The notes beneath the pieces are model-generated. The model saw only the letters and a program-made list of their open reading frames with translations. It was not told the origin of the DNA and ran no database searches. Below, one piece after another: positions 10,738 to 23,853 of a stretch of 64,000 nucleotides of DNA (position 1 is the first letter of the stretch; the number at the start of each line of letters is the position of its first letter). Source of the DNA: Mallotus nudiflorus (taxonomy: Eukaryota; Streptophyta; Magnoliopsida; Malpighiales; Euphorbiaceae); the NCBI GenBank assembly GCA_947683625.1, contig CANTUR010000649.1, positions 1,550,001 to 1,614,000 of the forward strand, written 5' to 3'. A program made the translations under genes and the position numbers.

Positions 10738-11567
10738 CTGCAAAGAAACACACTTTGAAAATAAACACAAAACACAACCACAATCCCTCAGTCGGACTCT
10801 AAACTACAAATCACCGACCGAGGTCCACAATTCACAGAGTATTTATAAAATACCGAAAATACCCTTATATACTAAAAATACATTTTATAAGTAGAAATTA
10901 CATAATTAACCCTAAAACACAGTAAAAACCAATAAAAACTCATTTTATTAGAAAAATCGTATATTATATATATAATTGAAAATAATTTACGAAAAATAGT
11001 TTTAATTAGTTAAAAATACTAAATAATTTGTAGAAATCATTTTTATACCTTAAATAACTATTAAAACCAATTTAATTACATTTTTAGCCAATTTAGGGTA
11101 AAATTAACAAAATACCCATATATATATAAATATACTAAAATTAATCAAAAAATTCATCAAAAATAATATAATTGCACCCTATTTTTCCAAAATTACATAA
11201 ACTAAATAAATTCAAAATAAATACATAAAAATTCACAAAAATTCTGAATAAATTTCTATAATTCATTTCAACACCTATATTTATCATAAACACAATTTCA
11301 TAATTTAATTAATTAATTTTCGAAAATTAAAAAATAATAATAAAATATTCAAAAATACCCAAAAATCAAAATAATTTCCAAAAATTCTACAAAAATTCAC
11401 ACATGAAGATTAAGCTAAGGGGAGCAACATTTGTGAAGGAATTTTTCATGAATCAATCAAATTGAAACTCAAAAAAATCAAGAACCCTAATAGGCCGAAA
11501 TTGAAAAATTGAAACCTAGGCAAATCTAGACCATTTTAAGTGAAACAAAGCTTGGAATCACACTCAC
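10738..11567 (-). other. intron-like segment inside solo LTR A
   Basis: Donor-like CCGGTGAGTGTG (GT at 11567-11566) and acceptor-like GTGTTTCTTTGCAG followed by GG (AG at 10739-10738) bound 830 very AT-rich bases. Both sites match plant splice consensus well. A perfect hairpin (8-bp stem, 3-base loop, 10713-10731) follows six bases after the acceptor. Same arrangement in five other LTRs here; no transcript evidence. Confidence 0.45.
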
Positions 11568-11868
11568 CGGAGCTCAAGGAGATGATAGAGACTGGTGGTG
11601 TCGAAAACGGTAGCCGGAATCACGTCAATCGACGGTGAGGATGAATTTCGGGTTTTCCGACCAAAACGAGCTCCTCAACGCCGGAAACGGCTGCTGCAGG
11701 TGGCGGGGAAGGCTGAGGAAGAAGGTGGCACAACGGGAGGCACACCAATGGGAAGAAAACGGCGTGACAATGACCGGAGGGTGGATGGGAATGATCGGGA
11801 AGAAGGAGAGGGGGTTGGGGCAAAACGGTAATTTGGCAATACTTTTTGATTTTAACAATATAATATGT

Positions 11869-11968
<100 letters not shown>

Positions 11969-12405
11969 TATCACATTGTATATTATAGTAATATAAATTC
12001 CCACACACATATAATTTAATATATTAATAATTTTATACACTCAAAAATAATTAAATAATATTAAAACTAAATAATAAATAATAAAAATTAGGGTAATTAA
12101 TTAAACCCTATTTTCATTTAAATATATACACATATATACACTCTATTTAGCACTTTAAAAATATATATGAGTTCATGCAAGTTCATAAAATTGTATAAAA
12201 TAATTAATATTAAATTATTTACGTATTAATTTTCCCGAAAATAAAATTTTCGGAAAAATTTTACATAAAGCACTTAAAATAATATAAACAATTAAAATAA
12301 ACTTTAAATAAATATCAACTCGTAAAAATATAAAAGATATATATATATACAAAAATTATTAACATTGCATATCCCGATGCAGTAAACACGGGATATTACA
12401 TTCAC

Positions 12406-13392
12406 AAATCTCTTGTGGTAGCTCTTTAGACCTAGGAAACTTTGTATTTTTCTGACTATAGTTAGCCTCGGCCATTCTGTAATAGCTTCTATCTTTTTAG
12501 GATCGACTTGTATGCCATCCTTAGAAACCACGTGGCCTAAAAATGCCACTTGACTCAACCAGAATTCACACTTTGAAAACTTGGCATACAACCTGTGCTC
12601 CCTTAAAGTCTAAAATACCCTTCTTAAATGCATAACATGCTTAGCTTCACTCTTAGAATAAACCAAGATATCATCAATGAAGACTATTTTAAACCAGTCC
12701 AAGTATGGCTTAAACACCCGATTCATTAAGTCCATAGAGGCTGCTGGAGCATTGGTCAACCCAAAAGACATTACTAGGAACTCATAATAGCCATATCTCA
12801 TCCGAAATGTTGTCTTGATCTCATCACCACTTCTGATCCTCAACTGGTGATTCCCAGACCTCAAGTCTATCTTGGAGAAGCATGTAGCACTTTGAAGTTA
12901 ATTGAACAAGTCATCGATCCTTGGAAGTGGATACTTGTTCTTGATGGTGACCTTGTTTAATTACCTGTAATCAATACAGAGTCGAAGGCTACCATCCTTC
13001 TTCTTCACAAATAACACCGGAGCACCCCAAGGCGATGTATTAGGTCTTATGAAACCTTTATCGAGCAACTCCTGTAACTGCTCCTTCAGCTCATGCAATT
13101 CAGTTGGTGCCATTTTGTAGGGTGGCATAAAAATAGGATCTGTACCAGGTATAACATTGATACAGAACTCTATCTCCCTGTCTGGTGGTAATCTCAGTAA
13201 TTCTTCAGGGAAGACATCTAGAAATTCATGCACCATTGGCACTTGTTCAATTACCCCTTTCTCTATCTCAACATCTTTTACTACTGCCAAGTAGCCTTGA
13301 TAACCCCTTAAGCATCTTTTGGGCTGTAATGGCAGAAATGAGATTGCGACGCATGATGCTCTTTTCACCTTTAAAATAAAACTCTTCTTCAT
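12406..13392 (-). pseudogene. reverse transcriptase of Tekay/Del pol
   Basis: 13392-12961 holds EFLDVFPEELLRLPPDREIE, ELKEQLQELLDKGFIRPNTS, PWGAPVLFVKKKDGSLRLCI and DYR. It continues after a stop with NKYPLPRIDDLFNQL. 12864-12610 holds SGNHQLRIRSGDEIKTTFRM, YGYYEFLVMSFGLTNAPAAS and the polymerase box FIDDILVYSK (both Asp present, Phe for Tyr, near 12664-12687). 12591-12406 holds YAKFSKCEFWLSQVAFLGHV and the start of the connection, cut by solo LTR A. At least three stops are needed to break it up; otherwise the RT is well preserved. Confidence 0.92.
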
Positions 13393-13974
13393 TGGGGATT
13401 CTATAAACCACTTCTTTTTCCTGATAATTCACAGAAGTATAATATCTCGACAACCAATCCATACCTAAGATGACATTAAATTCCAACACATCAAGCAATA
13501 CCAAATTTGCCAATAATTCTTTACCTTTAATTAACACTAGACAAGAAGGAAACAAAATATTTGTTTTAACTCGTCACTAAGAGGAGTCGATACAGATAGA
13601 GGAAAGGACAACCTGGAAGGTTTCCACTTGATTTTTAAAGAAAACATAGGGGATATGAAAGAATGCGAAGTGCCAGGGTCAAATAATACTTTAGCATCAC
13701 AAGAACAAACTAAGAGAATACCTGCGACTACTACATTAGAAGTCCAAGCATCCTGTGGTGTTAGAGTGAAAACCCATGCCTGGCTATGACCTACCTGTTG
13801 AGATGTTGAAGGTTGCGCAAAACTGAACCTTGGCCCTGCTGGCCCATAAACTGTGGCGATCTCTGCTGTGGCTATAGTGGTGCTCTGTACTACTGTGGCA
13901 TCGGATAGAAAGGCTGAGTCACTGATGAAGATGAACCCTGAGCATACTGTGGCTAATATCCAGAGTGAGGACAA
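13268..13974 (-). pseudogene. aspartic protease (retropepsin-like) of Tekay/Del
   Basis: The upstream ORF (13974-13537) has the segment ARVFALTPQDA-like WVFTLTPQDAWTSNVVVAG and the active-site region VLFDPGTSHSFISPMF. The catalytic Asp is present in the D-P-G form common in plant Ty3 proteases. The second half is in another frame (13555-13268): ANLVLLDVLEFNVILGMDWL, with the conserved ILGMDWL flap/core motif. A frameshift near 13540 separates the halves. The protease cleaves the gag-pol precursor. Confidence 0.88.
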
Positions 13975-15110
13975 TCTCTAGCAAGATGACCAACTTGCCT
14001 ACATCTAAAGCAAGCACCCAATAACATATGACATGGGCCTTGATGAAATCGGCCACAACTAGCATATGCATTAGCTCCAGACCCAGAACTACTTTGTTCG
14101 GAGCTCTGCCCACTGCTACTACTACTAACTCCAGTACTGAATCTGTGACCTCTACCACTTCTTTTGTTCATGGTATAACCATGTCGACCCACTTTGTATG
14201 TTTTGGACCTTCTACCACCATACTGTGAACTACCCTTAGCCTGTTGACTCGTGTTACCAACTTGAAATACTGGTTGTTGGTACCCAGGAGCTACACCATA
14301 TCCATTACCACCAACCATGTAAGGATCTATCATAGTACCTTGACGGATATGTTGCCTCTCAATCAAACGAGCCTCTTCTATCACACTCTTTAGGGTGCGA
14401 TCGTCGGTACGTATACTAATAAAAGCTGGCCCCAAACCAGTAACATACAACTCGACTGCTCTATAGGGATCTCTCTTGATATCCACTGCGTGTCTGGACA
14501 ACCTGTTAAACTCTCTAGTGTAGTCCTCAACAGACCTATCCTCTTTAGTGATATGAAGCAACTTCCACCTATAGGCATCCTTGGTGGCTGAAGGATAGAA
14601 AAATTTCAAAAAGCAGTCCTTAAACTCTAGCCAAGTCAACTTATGCATGAACGGCTGAATCGACTGCACAAACTAATCTTGGGCTATCGCTTGGACTAAC
14701 AGCTCAACAATCATGATCCGTTGGTAGTCTGTATATCCTATCTTGGTACGTACCTCAATAGCATTAATGAAGTCTAAGACGTCACCAGTACCATCAAAAG
14801 AAACTCTACCAACCAGGAGTAGAGAAGTGCTGCATCAGTGTCTGACATCTCCTAATTTCTCTATTGTAACATTTGCTGCATTAAAGGCATTGCTTGATTC
14901 AAAACTGCAAGACCCTGATTAATTCCTGCTAGACCAGCTACAAAAGTTATGGGGTCTACGGCTGGAGCTTTAGGCTTTATTAGCAGCTGATCATGAACCT
15001 TAGCTGCAGTTACTGTAACTCTACCTCTACCTTTACCTCTGCCCCTACGACATAGAGCAGGAGGAAGAGCCTCATCATGTATGAATTTCTCATCAAGCCT
15101 AAATGTCGCA
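13953..15110 (-). pseudogene. gag (capsid-nucleocapsid) of Tekay/Del
   Basis: The N-terminal part (15110-14670) includes a basic RGRGKGRGR stretch and LLIKPKAPAVDPITFVAGLA, broken by several stops. The open part (14669-13953) has the capsid motifs LTWLEFKDCFLKFFYPSATK, EDRSVEDYTREFNRLSRHA and LYVTGLGPAF. A Gly/Ser-rich linker follows, then the zinc knuckle CFRCRQVGHLARDC, a perfect C-X2-C-X4-H-X4-C. Gag packages the RNA. The original start codon is not certain because the 5' part is decayed. Confidence 0.9.
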
Positions 15111-15297
15111 TCAGCAACGAGATATGTTCACACACGTCTTATTCTAAAAAAGAAAGAGAAAATTGAATTCAAAATAAGATAAGAATATTTAACACATTCG
15201 TGGAATTTAGAAACAAGGATATCATAAAGATAATTATTAACCTAATGTACTGCAGTAGTTACACAGAAAGACAGACATAGATAATTAATCGAACCAT

Positions 15298-15310
15298 GCT
15301 CTGATACCAA
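15298..15310 (-). other. primer-binding site of the Tekay/Del element
   Basis: On the minus strand TTGGTATCAGAGC lies three bases inside the 5' LTR end. It is complementary to the 3' end of plant initiator Met tRNA. Confidence 0.9.
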
Positions 15311-15313
15311 CTT

Positions 15314-18161
15314 TGTCACGACCTGAACCCAGGGCATATGATTAGCACTAGAGAATGAGAAAGCATAAAACTATCGAATCCTGTAGTAAGCCTTAAAAGA
15401 AAACGTGAAATATTTAAACTTTAAACCTTATAATAAATAATTAAATCATAATGCATATTATCAAACTGATTTTTTCTCAATATAATTTAAACCATAATAT
15501 CATAGTACATAAAATATATAAACTTCAGTTATACAATAATGTCTCAGTACATAATATTATAAATACATGATATCCCAAATAAAATATGCAGTTATATAGT
15601 TTACTCTACTGCAGTACATGAAAATAAAGTTAACACAATTAAGTAGACCTACGTAGAATAGCCGGTGATGAAACTACATGGCGAAGAGAAGTAGACCTAA
15701 CAGAAAAGTCCTAAACTCCTAAAAAAATAAATTGAGGGTAGTCAGTCCTCACTAAGTAAGTTAATAAAAGAGCTATACGGTTTAAAAATCTTTTTGAAAA
15801 TCGTATAGATATGGTGAAAATAATTTATAACATATATATAAAAATATATAGCTTTTGAAAAATCTCGGTAAAATCCTAAACCCAATTCTAAATGGACAAC
15901 TGGGCCCACTTAATCCAAATGGACTGCCGGTCCATGAGAGCAAAGGCATCAATCGAGGGATCAAGCTGCAATCATCCACTTAATCTAAGCACGTGGCACT
16001 GGCGGTCCCCGAGAGCGAAGGCATCTACCAAGGCACCAATCCGAGTCCATTATTAACTTTCCACATCACTGACAGTCCCTGAGAGCAGAGGCTTCCATCG
16101 AGGTACTCGTCCTAGTTTATAACCACAAGTCATACATATTTTAGGATCCTTCTCTCAATCTCCACCATATGCACACGGTCCTGGTGAAATCCACTAGGTA
16201 GACCGTTCTACCAAAATTTCTTAAAACTAGTTTTTTAAACCAATAAATACATTGCCATGAAATTCATATTTCAAATCAATAATGCAAATAATACTAAAAT
16301 ATGAGCACACGTAATTTTTAAAGAAAATACATGCACAGATCAGTTTATTAACTTACAGGATGAGCGAGATGGTTGACGACTGCGCGTTTGTGTCAATCCA
16401 AAAGCTCTCGCTCAGTACTCTCTAAAAAATAACATATTTATTTTTAAAATCATACTTTTGGAATAAGAAAGGAAATTAATAAAATTACGAGACTCTAGAA
16501 CGACTCGGGAAAAACCGAGTAAGACTTGATAGATTGGAATATCCTAATTTACGTTAGAAAGTTATGAAAAATGTTAAGGTTTACGAGAAAATTTATCAAA
16601 ATTTTGGCAAAGTCTTCTCTGTAAAATGGGCATCTCTCTACTGTAGGTAGAGTCATTCCTGCATAGAGAAACACACTTCTAGCATTCACACTCAACCATA
16701 CTCGGCTCGGCTCTCCAATACTACATTTAGCCGGACTAAGTTCACAACCCAAACAAACAACACAACTTAATTCTAATTAATAAAATTCACATTTTATTAT
16801 TTAAATAGTTTAATTATATAATAAAATTAGTTTAAAACCCATCTTATTACCAAAATAATATATAATATATTATTTGAAAATAATTTTTAAAAATAAGTAT
16901 TAATTAGTTAAAAATAGTAAATAATTGTAAAAATAATTCTGATTCCTTGAATAATATTAAAACCAATTAAAATATAGTATTTAGCTATAGTTAGAACAAA
17001 ATTACATTTTTACCCCTATAATACAAAAACACACATAACATCCTATTATTACTCAAAAATTCTATAAGAATTATACAAATGCATAAAAATTATTTTCTCA
17101 ACATAAATATTATTAATATTAACTAAAACACATATTTAAACTATTACTCCATAAAAAATCCAACTCTAACATAATTATTCAATTTTGACATAAATATAAA
17201 AATTCATAAAAATTATATAATATTCTCAAAAATTAATTTCTCAACACTAAAATTAATAAAAATATATAATTTCAGTAAATTAACCAATTTTATAATTTAA
17301 TAAATTAATTTACGAAAATTAATAAAATAATAATAACATATTCAAAAAATCATAAAAATTAAAATAAATTCCAAAAATCATACAAAAATTCATAGAGGTA
17401 GATTAAGCTACTAGGAATCACATTTGTAAAGGGAGTTTGCAAGATTCAAGCTATATCAAGCTAAAAAAAATTCAAAACCCTAGAACTCCATAAACAAAAA
17501 TCAACAAAAACTCAATCAAATGGAGATTAACGCTTAAACTAAGCTTGGATTACTGCTCACCGGTGCAGAAGGAAGAGAAAGACACTAGAACCGAAGAAAA
17601 TGGTGACCGGAAGTGATGGAAGCGCAGTGACAAGCAGAGAACAGGATGGCGGAAGGAAGAGCTACTGTGAGTTTTTTTTTTCTGGCTTGGTTCTTCACGT
17701 CTTTTCTTTTGTTTGTTGTGTATTTTGGTTGGTTTTTAATATATGGTATGTATGTATGTATGTACTCATACATGGCATGCATGTGTATATATATATATAT
17801 TTACACATATAATAATAAACACACACACATGCAAATAAAACTCACATAAAATAACACTTAATAATAATGATAATTCTAATAAAAATAAATAATAGAATTT
17901 GATAAAACAATAATATAATTAACAATGCTCTAAATTAAATATTATTAAAATAGTTCTATCCGAAATAATAATTATAAATAATGCAATTTAAATGTCCAAA
18001 ATAATAGGTTTCAATAAAATATTTACAAAGAAAATATAATTAAATATAAAATATTAACGATCAATCACTAAATAGTAAAATAAATAAATATAACTTTTAA
18101 ATTTATTAACACTGTAAATCTCATTTTATATTAAAATAATTTAAAAACTAGAGTTATTACA
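15314..18161 (-). repeat. 5' LTR of the Tekay/Del element (2848 bp)
   Basis: Pairs with 4084-7033. In sense it starts TGTAATAACTCTAG (complement ending at 18161) and ends at the complement of TGTCACGACCTG, still TG...CA. It is about 100 bp shorter than its partner, largely because the (AAT)n tract is missing. It carries the three-unit spacer repeat at about 15917-16115, the intron-like module (16659-17560) and a perfect 6-bp hairpin at 16636-16652. As the 5' LTR of the last active copy it would have held the promoter. Confidence 0.93.
16659..17560 (-). other. intron-like segment inside the Tekay 5' LTR
   Basis: Donor-like CCGGTGAGCAG (GT at 17560-17559) and acceptor-like GTTTCTCTATGCAG (AG at 16660-16659), 902 bases apart, AT-rich between. 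A hairpin CTCTAC-TGTAG-GTAGAG follows at once. The donor and acceptor are better preserved than in the sister LTR. Confidence 0.43.
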
Positions 18162-18166
18162 AAAAT

Positions 18167-19719
18167 GTCGAAGTTTAGGGGATTCATAATGGGTTAATCC
18201 TTCATTTATTTATATATTTTTACATTTGAAGTCTCTCATGTTTGATAGTCAGATGAATTTCCACTATTTAAGAATTATGCTAGGTGAATTTTATTAGAAA
18301 GATAAAACTCTCCTACAATATTTTTCCACATAAGACTGAAATTCAATAACTTAAACTTTTTTAATTAACAAATGTTGATAATTTTTAAGGAATCTTTTGA
18401 TATATATATATAGTTAATTAAAGTTATTAAATAATTAAATAAAAATTAATCTAACAATTTTAATTTCATTTACATATGTATACCATTGAAAGGATGATTT
18501 CTGAGCTATTCATAAAGTTGCGGTGCAAAATTACAATTTCCATTAATTTATATGCATTCACTATCAAAGCAAAGGATTGATTAAACAGGTCTTCTCCCCA
18601 AATTCCTAGACCAGGATTTGAAACTCAGAAATCTTTGGTTTTATATGTTTATGAACAGTTTTATTACATACTCTAGTTAGTATATGTCAATTGAACCTAC
18701 CTCAGGCTAATATTTGGAAAGTCCGAAAAAGTACCAAATAAATTTACTGTTTATTAGGTGTTACAAGGGCCTTGCCCTCACCCATCACTAGAGATAGCAA
18801 CGAACTGGGCATTTGGTGAGTGGAATCCAAGCTTTTATTGTTCATTCAGTTGATGATTTTTGAATCAAGGTGAGCCGATTGTTTATTTTAACCATTTTTT
18901 TTCTTTATCTTTTCGATGTTTGTGCCCAATGATTTAATAATTTGGTTTAAATCTATCTACCTTGGTGTTAATCTCTATTCCACCATACTAAACTAATGAT
19001 TTAACTGCGAATTTTTTTCAATTCAGACTTCTCACCCATTAAATTCTAGAATTTATTTAGACCATAGGATCCATATACATCTAGCTATTTTTATTTTTAT
19101 TTTTATTTTTTTAATTTTAATAACCTAAAACACATGCAAAATATAATAATACCATATGCTATTTAATAAAACTATGACATTTGTTAGACACAGAATAATA
19201 TATATGACATTTAACTAATTAAACATATTAATTTAGATTAGAAGATGAAATATAACATAAAATTTTCATACACTGATTACCATATTATCGTATACATTAA
19301 AATGAATGCTCGATGCTAAACAAATAAGATTGAAATTGAATATTTAAATTGAAAAAAAATTAAAATTTGGTAATTTTTAAATTGATTTAAATGAAATGGA
19401 AGATAACATGATAAATATTTTTAGAATATTTTTTTTTGTCCTCAAATAATCAAAACTCAACTAAATGATCTTTTTTTAAAAAAAAAAAAAAAAAAGAAGT
19501 GGACTAAGGTCTATATCATTTTTATTTTATCCCTACCTATCGTAAGGTTCGAGCCCAGAACGTATAGCCGTAAACATTAGCTAATTATCAGCGGACCCAA
19601 CTTCTAGGGCTAAACTCAAGTAATTAATCTGTGATATCTAAATAAAATTGTAGTGATTAAAAAAATTAAAATTGAGTACTTAATTAAATTTCAATTAAGC
19701 CAAAATTTAAATACCACGG
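18167..19719. other. AT-rich intergenic stretch, no gene seen
   Basis: Flank between the Tekay element and the left Tat-like element. Both strands are full of stops. Only low-complexity tracts stand out: T-rich at about 19087-19115 and an A-run at 19479-19495. A GGTTCGAGCCC string near 19548 looks like a tRNA B box but has no A box or cloverleaf. Confidence 0.7.
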
Positions 19720-20365
19720 TGTTTGTACCAACGTAGAATGCCCCAAATGCTCTTGACCAAAGACCTGAATCAAACCCAAACCCACTTCACAGGGTCCAGT
19801 TGGCTTTTTAATGGTTGTCCATCGGTCAAGACCTATTTTTTGGGAAGTCATATGCATGCCTTGATATAGGGCGATTAAGAAATTTACCTTATTGTAGTTT
19901 AGGAAGGTTTTTACTTAACTTGTTTTCTTGTTATAGATTAGGCAAGCTTTTATGTTGATTTATTTCCGTATGCTTAGTTAGGAAAGTTTCATGTGACTTT
20001 TTCCCATAATTGGTTGGGCTGTAGGACCTACAAAAGCCAAAGCAATATATTGTAATAGCTCTCTACACATTTTTACACAAAAACTCAATAATATTGTTCT
20101 AGTTTATTTTTATCTTAGACCTAGTGTCTACTTATTCTAATCCTAGTGACCAAGCTTCCTGGTGAGGCAAACCTCTTATTTGATTCAATTCTAACAGGTT
20201 AGAAGGGACTTGATTTTGTTTCTTACCCTTATTGCCACCTTGAGCTAGTAATAAAACCATTCTTCTTTACTTTATTTCTATGAAATTGTAAGAAGGCTCA
20301 CACGGACCCATTTTAAACATTTAAAAGGTGCTTTGGCCCAATCCACTCAGTTTTGAACCCAAACA
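19720..20365 (+). repeat. 5' LTR of the left Tat-like element
   Basis: Aligned with 31194-31783 through shared blocks such as CCTGAATCAAACCCAAACCC, GGTTGTCCATCGGT, AAGAAATTTACCTTATT and ACTCAGTTTTGA. Starts TGTTTG and ends AAACA. The leader after it (TTTTTGGGGAGCCCAATGGG) may be a decayed primer-binding site, but it does not match a standard tRNA end well. Confidence 0.82.
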
Positions 20366-20411
20366 TCTTTTTGGGGAGCCCAATGGGACCCTTGTATACT
20401 TGTGCAGATGA

Positions 20412-22270
20412 GATGACAAAGAGCCATTACCACCAGCAGATCTTGGGAGAGGACCACTTTAAACCATAAGATTGATGCATCAAGCGGTGACGTGCAAGAG
20501 CATGGCTAAAATGAATCCCTAGACAACAGAGAGGAGTATAATCATGCTTTGCCACCTAAGAGACAACCTATCCTTGGCAGGGAAGATGTGGATTTTCTTA
20601 GAGATGAGGTGTTCAGGGAAAACCATACTCTCTTCAACAACCTTATTGCTAGATGTTAATGGTTTTGAGATCAATTCTGGAAAGGAATGCGTCGATTTAG
20701 ATGCAGTCCCATAAGCAACTGGAGGAAATCAATGTCAATATGCATCGTATGGCATTAATTCTTGAGGGTAAATAAAATGTGGAACTTCCCAAGTATGCCT
20801 CAGACACCAATAGACCTTGTAGTAAGAGCTTACAGTATGGTAATATGTGTCTGATGAGAAGGTTCGATGATAATGAAAGAAGTTATCAAGCTCGATCTGT
20901 CAACTACAATGATAATGGTTATCAAGGTCGGGTAACAGGCCACAAGCCTAATCGGGCTGGTATTGTGTTCACATATGATGAACAAGGCCGAGTTATTAAA
21001 TTAACCTCAAGCTAGGATGCAAACCCATATAGTAATCAAGCACAGTATAATAATAATGACTATAAGTATTAATGTTGGCCACCTATAACATATCAGAGTC
21101 TATTGAGAGACACTTTGGAAAAAATAGGGATAGATTTTAAACCCATTTTTAGTCTGATGTATAGTAAACCTTATCCTGACTAAATAGATAAATTACATCC
21201 TTTTCCTAGAGGATACAAAGTGCTCAAATTTGTACTATTCTCAGGTGAGGAAAAACATCAATCTTCAATTGAACATGTAGCCCAATTTATAGTACAATGT
21301 GGAGAGGCATTGACTAATAACTTTTGGAGGTTGAGACTCTCTGGTAATTCTTTAACTAAATCGGCCTTTACTTAGTACACACATTTGCCTTCTAATTCCA
21401 TAACTACTTGGAAAGACTTAGAGGAAAAATTCCATATGGAATTTTATAGGGCTAGAACCGATATATCCTTGGCCAATTTAGCCAAAATTTTGCAATTACC
21501 AGGAGAGTTCATGGAATAATACATAATGCAGTTCCACAAACTTAAGACTCAGTGTGTTTTAATCATCACTGAGGCCAAATATGTCCCTATGGTTGTCAAG
21601 GGACTTAATTATTCTATGAGGGAGCACTTTAAGGAACACCATTTCAAGGACTTATTTGAGCTAACCACTTGGGTAGCTAGTTATGAAAGGTTGCTCAAAG
21701 AAAAAGATCAAAGAAGGTCTTCCTCAAAAGGGACTTATTATCAGGATCCTCTTCATATATTGGCCATTAATGAGGAGTATGAGACCAACTCTAATGATGA
21801 GACCATTAACGTGGCCGAGTATGTTTAGAGCAAGCCCAATAAATGTCAAACCCTTAAAAGGCTGACAGTAATAAAAGAAAAGAAGAAAAATCCCAAGGAA
21901 AATCAAATAGCCAAGGAGTACTCTTTTGACCTTACTAAGGCTGATAAGATCTTTGATGCCTAATTAAATATGGCCAAATTAAACTGTTTAATGGATACAT
22001 TATTCCTCCTCATGAGGATCGGGCTAGTAAAGAATAATGTAAGTGGTATAATTCTTGGAGACATACAACTAATAACTGTGTCTTTTTTAGGAATGTTATT
22101 CAGAAAGCCATTGATGACATCAAGCTTCTATTCCTAGGAAAGGGGACGACCTGGATTTTTAATGTGATATTCCCTAGAATACCTTGCACTATGATTTTTC
22201 CTAAAGACGTAAGGTCATTAGTGCATGGAAGGGTGAACCACGAACTCCTGATCGACCAAGAGTTAGAGTG
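20412..22270 (+). pseudogene. gag of the left Tat-like element
   Basis: A likely start at 20412 (MTKSHYHQQILGEDHFKP) is followed by stop-broken frames. The capsid homology lies at about 21230-21830: ITTWKDLEEKFHMEFYRART, DISLANLAKILQLPGEFME, YIMQFHKLKTQC and FKDLFELTTWVASYERLL. Near 22036-22110 the knuckle-like CKWYNSWRHTTNNCVFFRN of Tat-type gag is readable. Frame changes and about ten stops interrupt it. The 20779-21015 ORF is an N-terminal piece rich in Asn and Tyr. Typical Tat gag proteins are of this order of length. Confidence 0.85.
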
Positions 22271-23214
22271 GAACTGAAACTCCTAGAAGTAGAAGATGAA
22301 GGAGATGAATTAAAGGTGAATAAAGAGGTCACTATCACTGATAAGGAGGAAGTAACATGCCTAACCTATCATCATTCTTTCAAGTACACTCCCAGAAAGC
22401 ACAATAGGTATCCAAGACATGAAATGAGACTGATAGGGATCCACTAATCGGTTAAAAAAAGCCAAGGTGACACCTTCGACTAATGGAAGAAGCCAATCTC
22501 AATCACCTAAGAGGAAAAGGCCAATAGATGAGCAAGACAAGACTTCCTAAATCATAAATGTCATTCACCAAATTAGCCAAATGCCAAGACTTTCAAACCA
22601 AAGGCAACTGAGAATTAGCAAAAGCATAAGCCCAAGAATGGTGTTTTCAAGAGGGTATGGTATCTTGATAAAGATATGAAGATCAATATGACCAATACCC
22701 AAAAAAGGAGAATTTAGAGGCTTTGTCAATCAGCCAGGCAGAATTATGAACCATTGGCCTCTAGTAATTTAGCAATGAGGCCTTGAGCAAATAATAAGAA
22801 AGATACTAATCGGACTTTGAGGTTCGAGAAGGACAAGACTTTTAGAGAAAAAGAGCATAATAAGATAATTATGAATGGCAAGGATCACACTATTAAGAAA
22901 TGTATGGTGATAAAATTGATCCCCACAAGAAGCCTTACTTTAATTTCAACCTATACAAGATTGACAAAGGCAAAAGGAAGGTGCATTGGTATTGGTTTGC
23001 TAAAGAAGGCAAAATCATGGATGGTCTTCTTCTTCCACCATCACCAAAAGGATAAGTCTCAGGCTTTGCTAGTAATGTTGTAACTCTATCAAATGACTTT
23101 AAATCAAAGCCTGGTCAAAGATCCACTTTGGATAGGGATGTTATCACCCCTGATGATTGGGAGTTGGACGACTAATGGGGAGCATTTTTAACCATCCCAT
23201 AGCCTAACATCCTA

Positions 23215-23760
23215 ATGACCAAGCATATTTGGCCACGGTATATTAAGATCAATTTTGATAGAGTGGAAATAAAGAGAGTTTTAGTGGACAATGGTGCTGG
23301 AGTCAACATTCTACTACTCTGAACTTTGAAGAAAATAGGGCTAGTGCTCAAGACACTTGAGAAAATTGATGGTGTGATGATAGATTTTATAAGACATGAT
23401 CAAGCTCCTAAGGGTTAAAATTAATGAATGTCAAAGTTGGTAGACATGAGTCACACGAGGGATTCTTCATTATGGATGTGAAAACTAATTACAATGTGCT
23501 CCTGGGCAGGGATTAGGTTCACGCTAATGCTTGTGTGGCTTTTTCTCTACATTAAATGTTGTTTAGTTAGAGGCCAGAAGGTGATGTGGAGGTTATCCAT
23601 GGGGATCCTAACCTATTTGGGGAAAAGGCCTTTCATGTAGAGGCCATAATGTACTTGCCTCATTTTACTGGGTTCAAGAAAGGCTCTAAGCTAAATATTT
23701 GAATGGATCGACCTACAGTAGTTACAGTAGGAGAAGTTGGTTGATCAATTATTACCAATG
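23215..23760 (+). pseudogene. aspartic protease of the left Tat-like element
   Basis: Reads RYIKINFDRVEIKRVLVDNG, then AGVNILLL and, further on, GFFIMDVKTNYNVLLGRD. Together these give the D-x-G active-site turn (D-N-G here, a form seen in this lineage) and the YNVLLGRD-like C-terminal block. Stops fall after LLL and after LGRD. It lies between gag and RT, as expected. The stretch 22280-23215 linking gag and protease is too decayed to assign residue by residue. Confidence 0.75.
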
Positions 23761-23853
23761 ATGATGATGATGTTATAAACCTCTTCAATTAATAAGTAAG
23801 TCCAATCGGCTAAATGCATCTTCAAAGAAGAAAAATAAGATCCTATAGGCCGA

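Noticed and set aside
19540..19560. GGTTCGAGCCC string resembling a tRNA or SINE B box
   Set aside because: No A box at the right distance, no cloverleaf and no second copy in the window.
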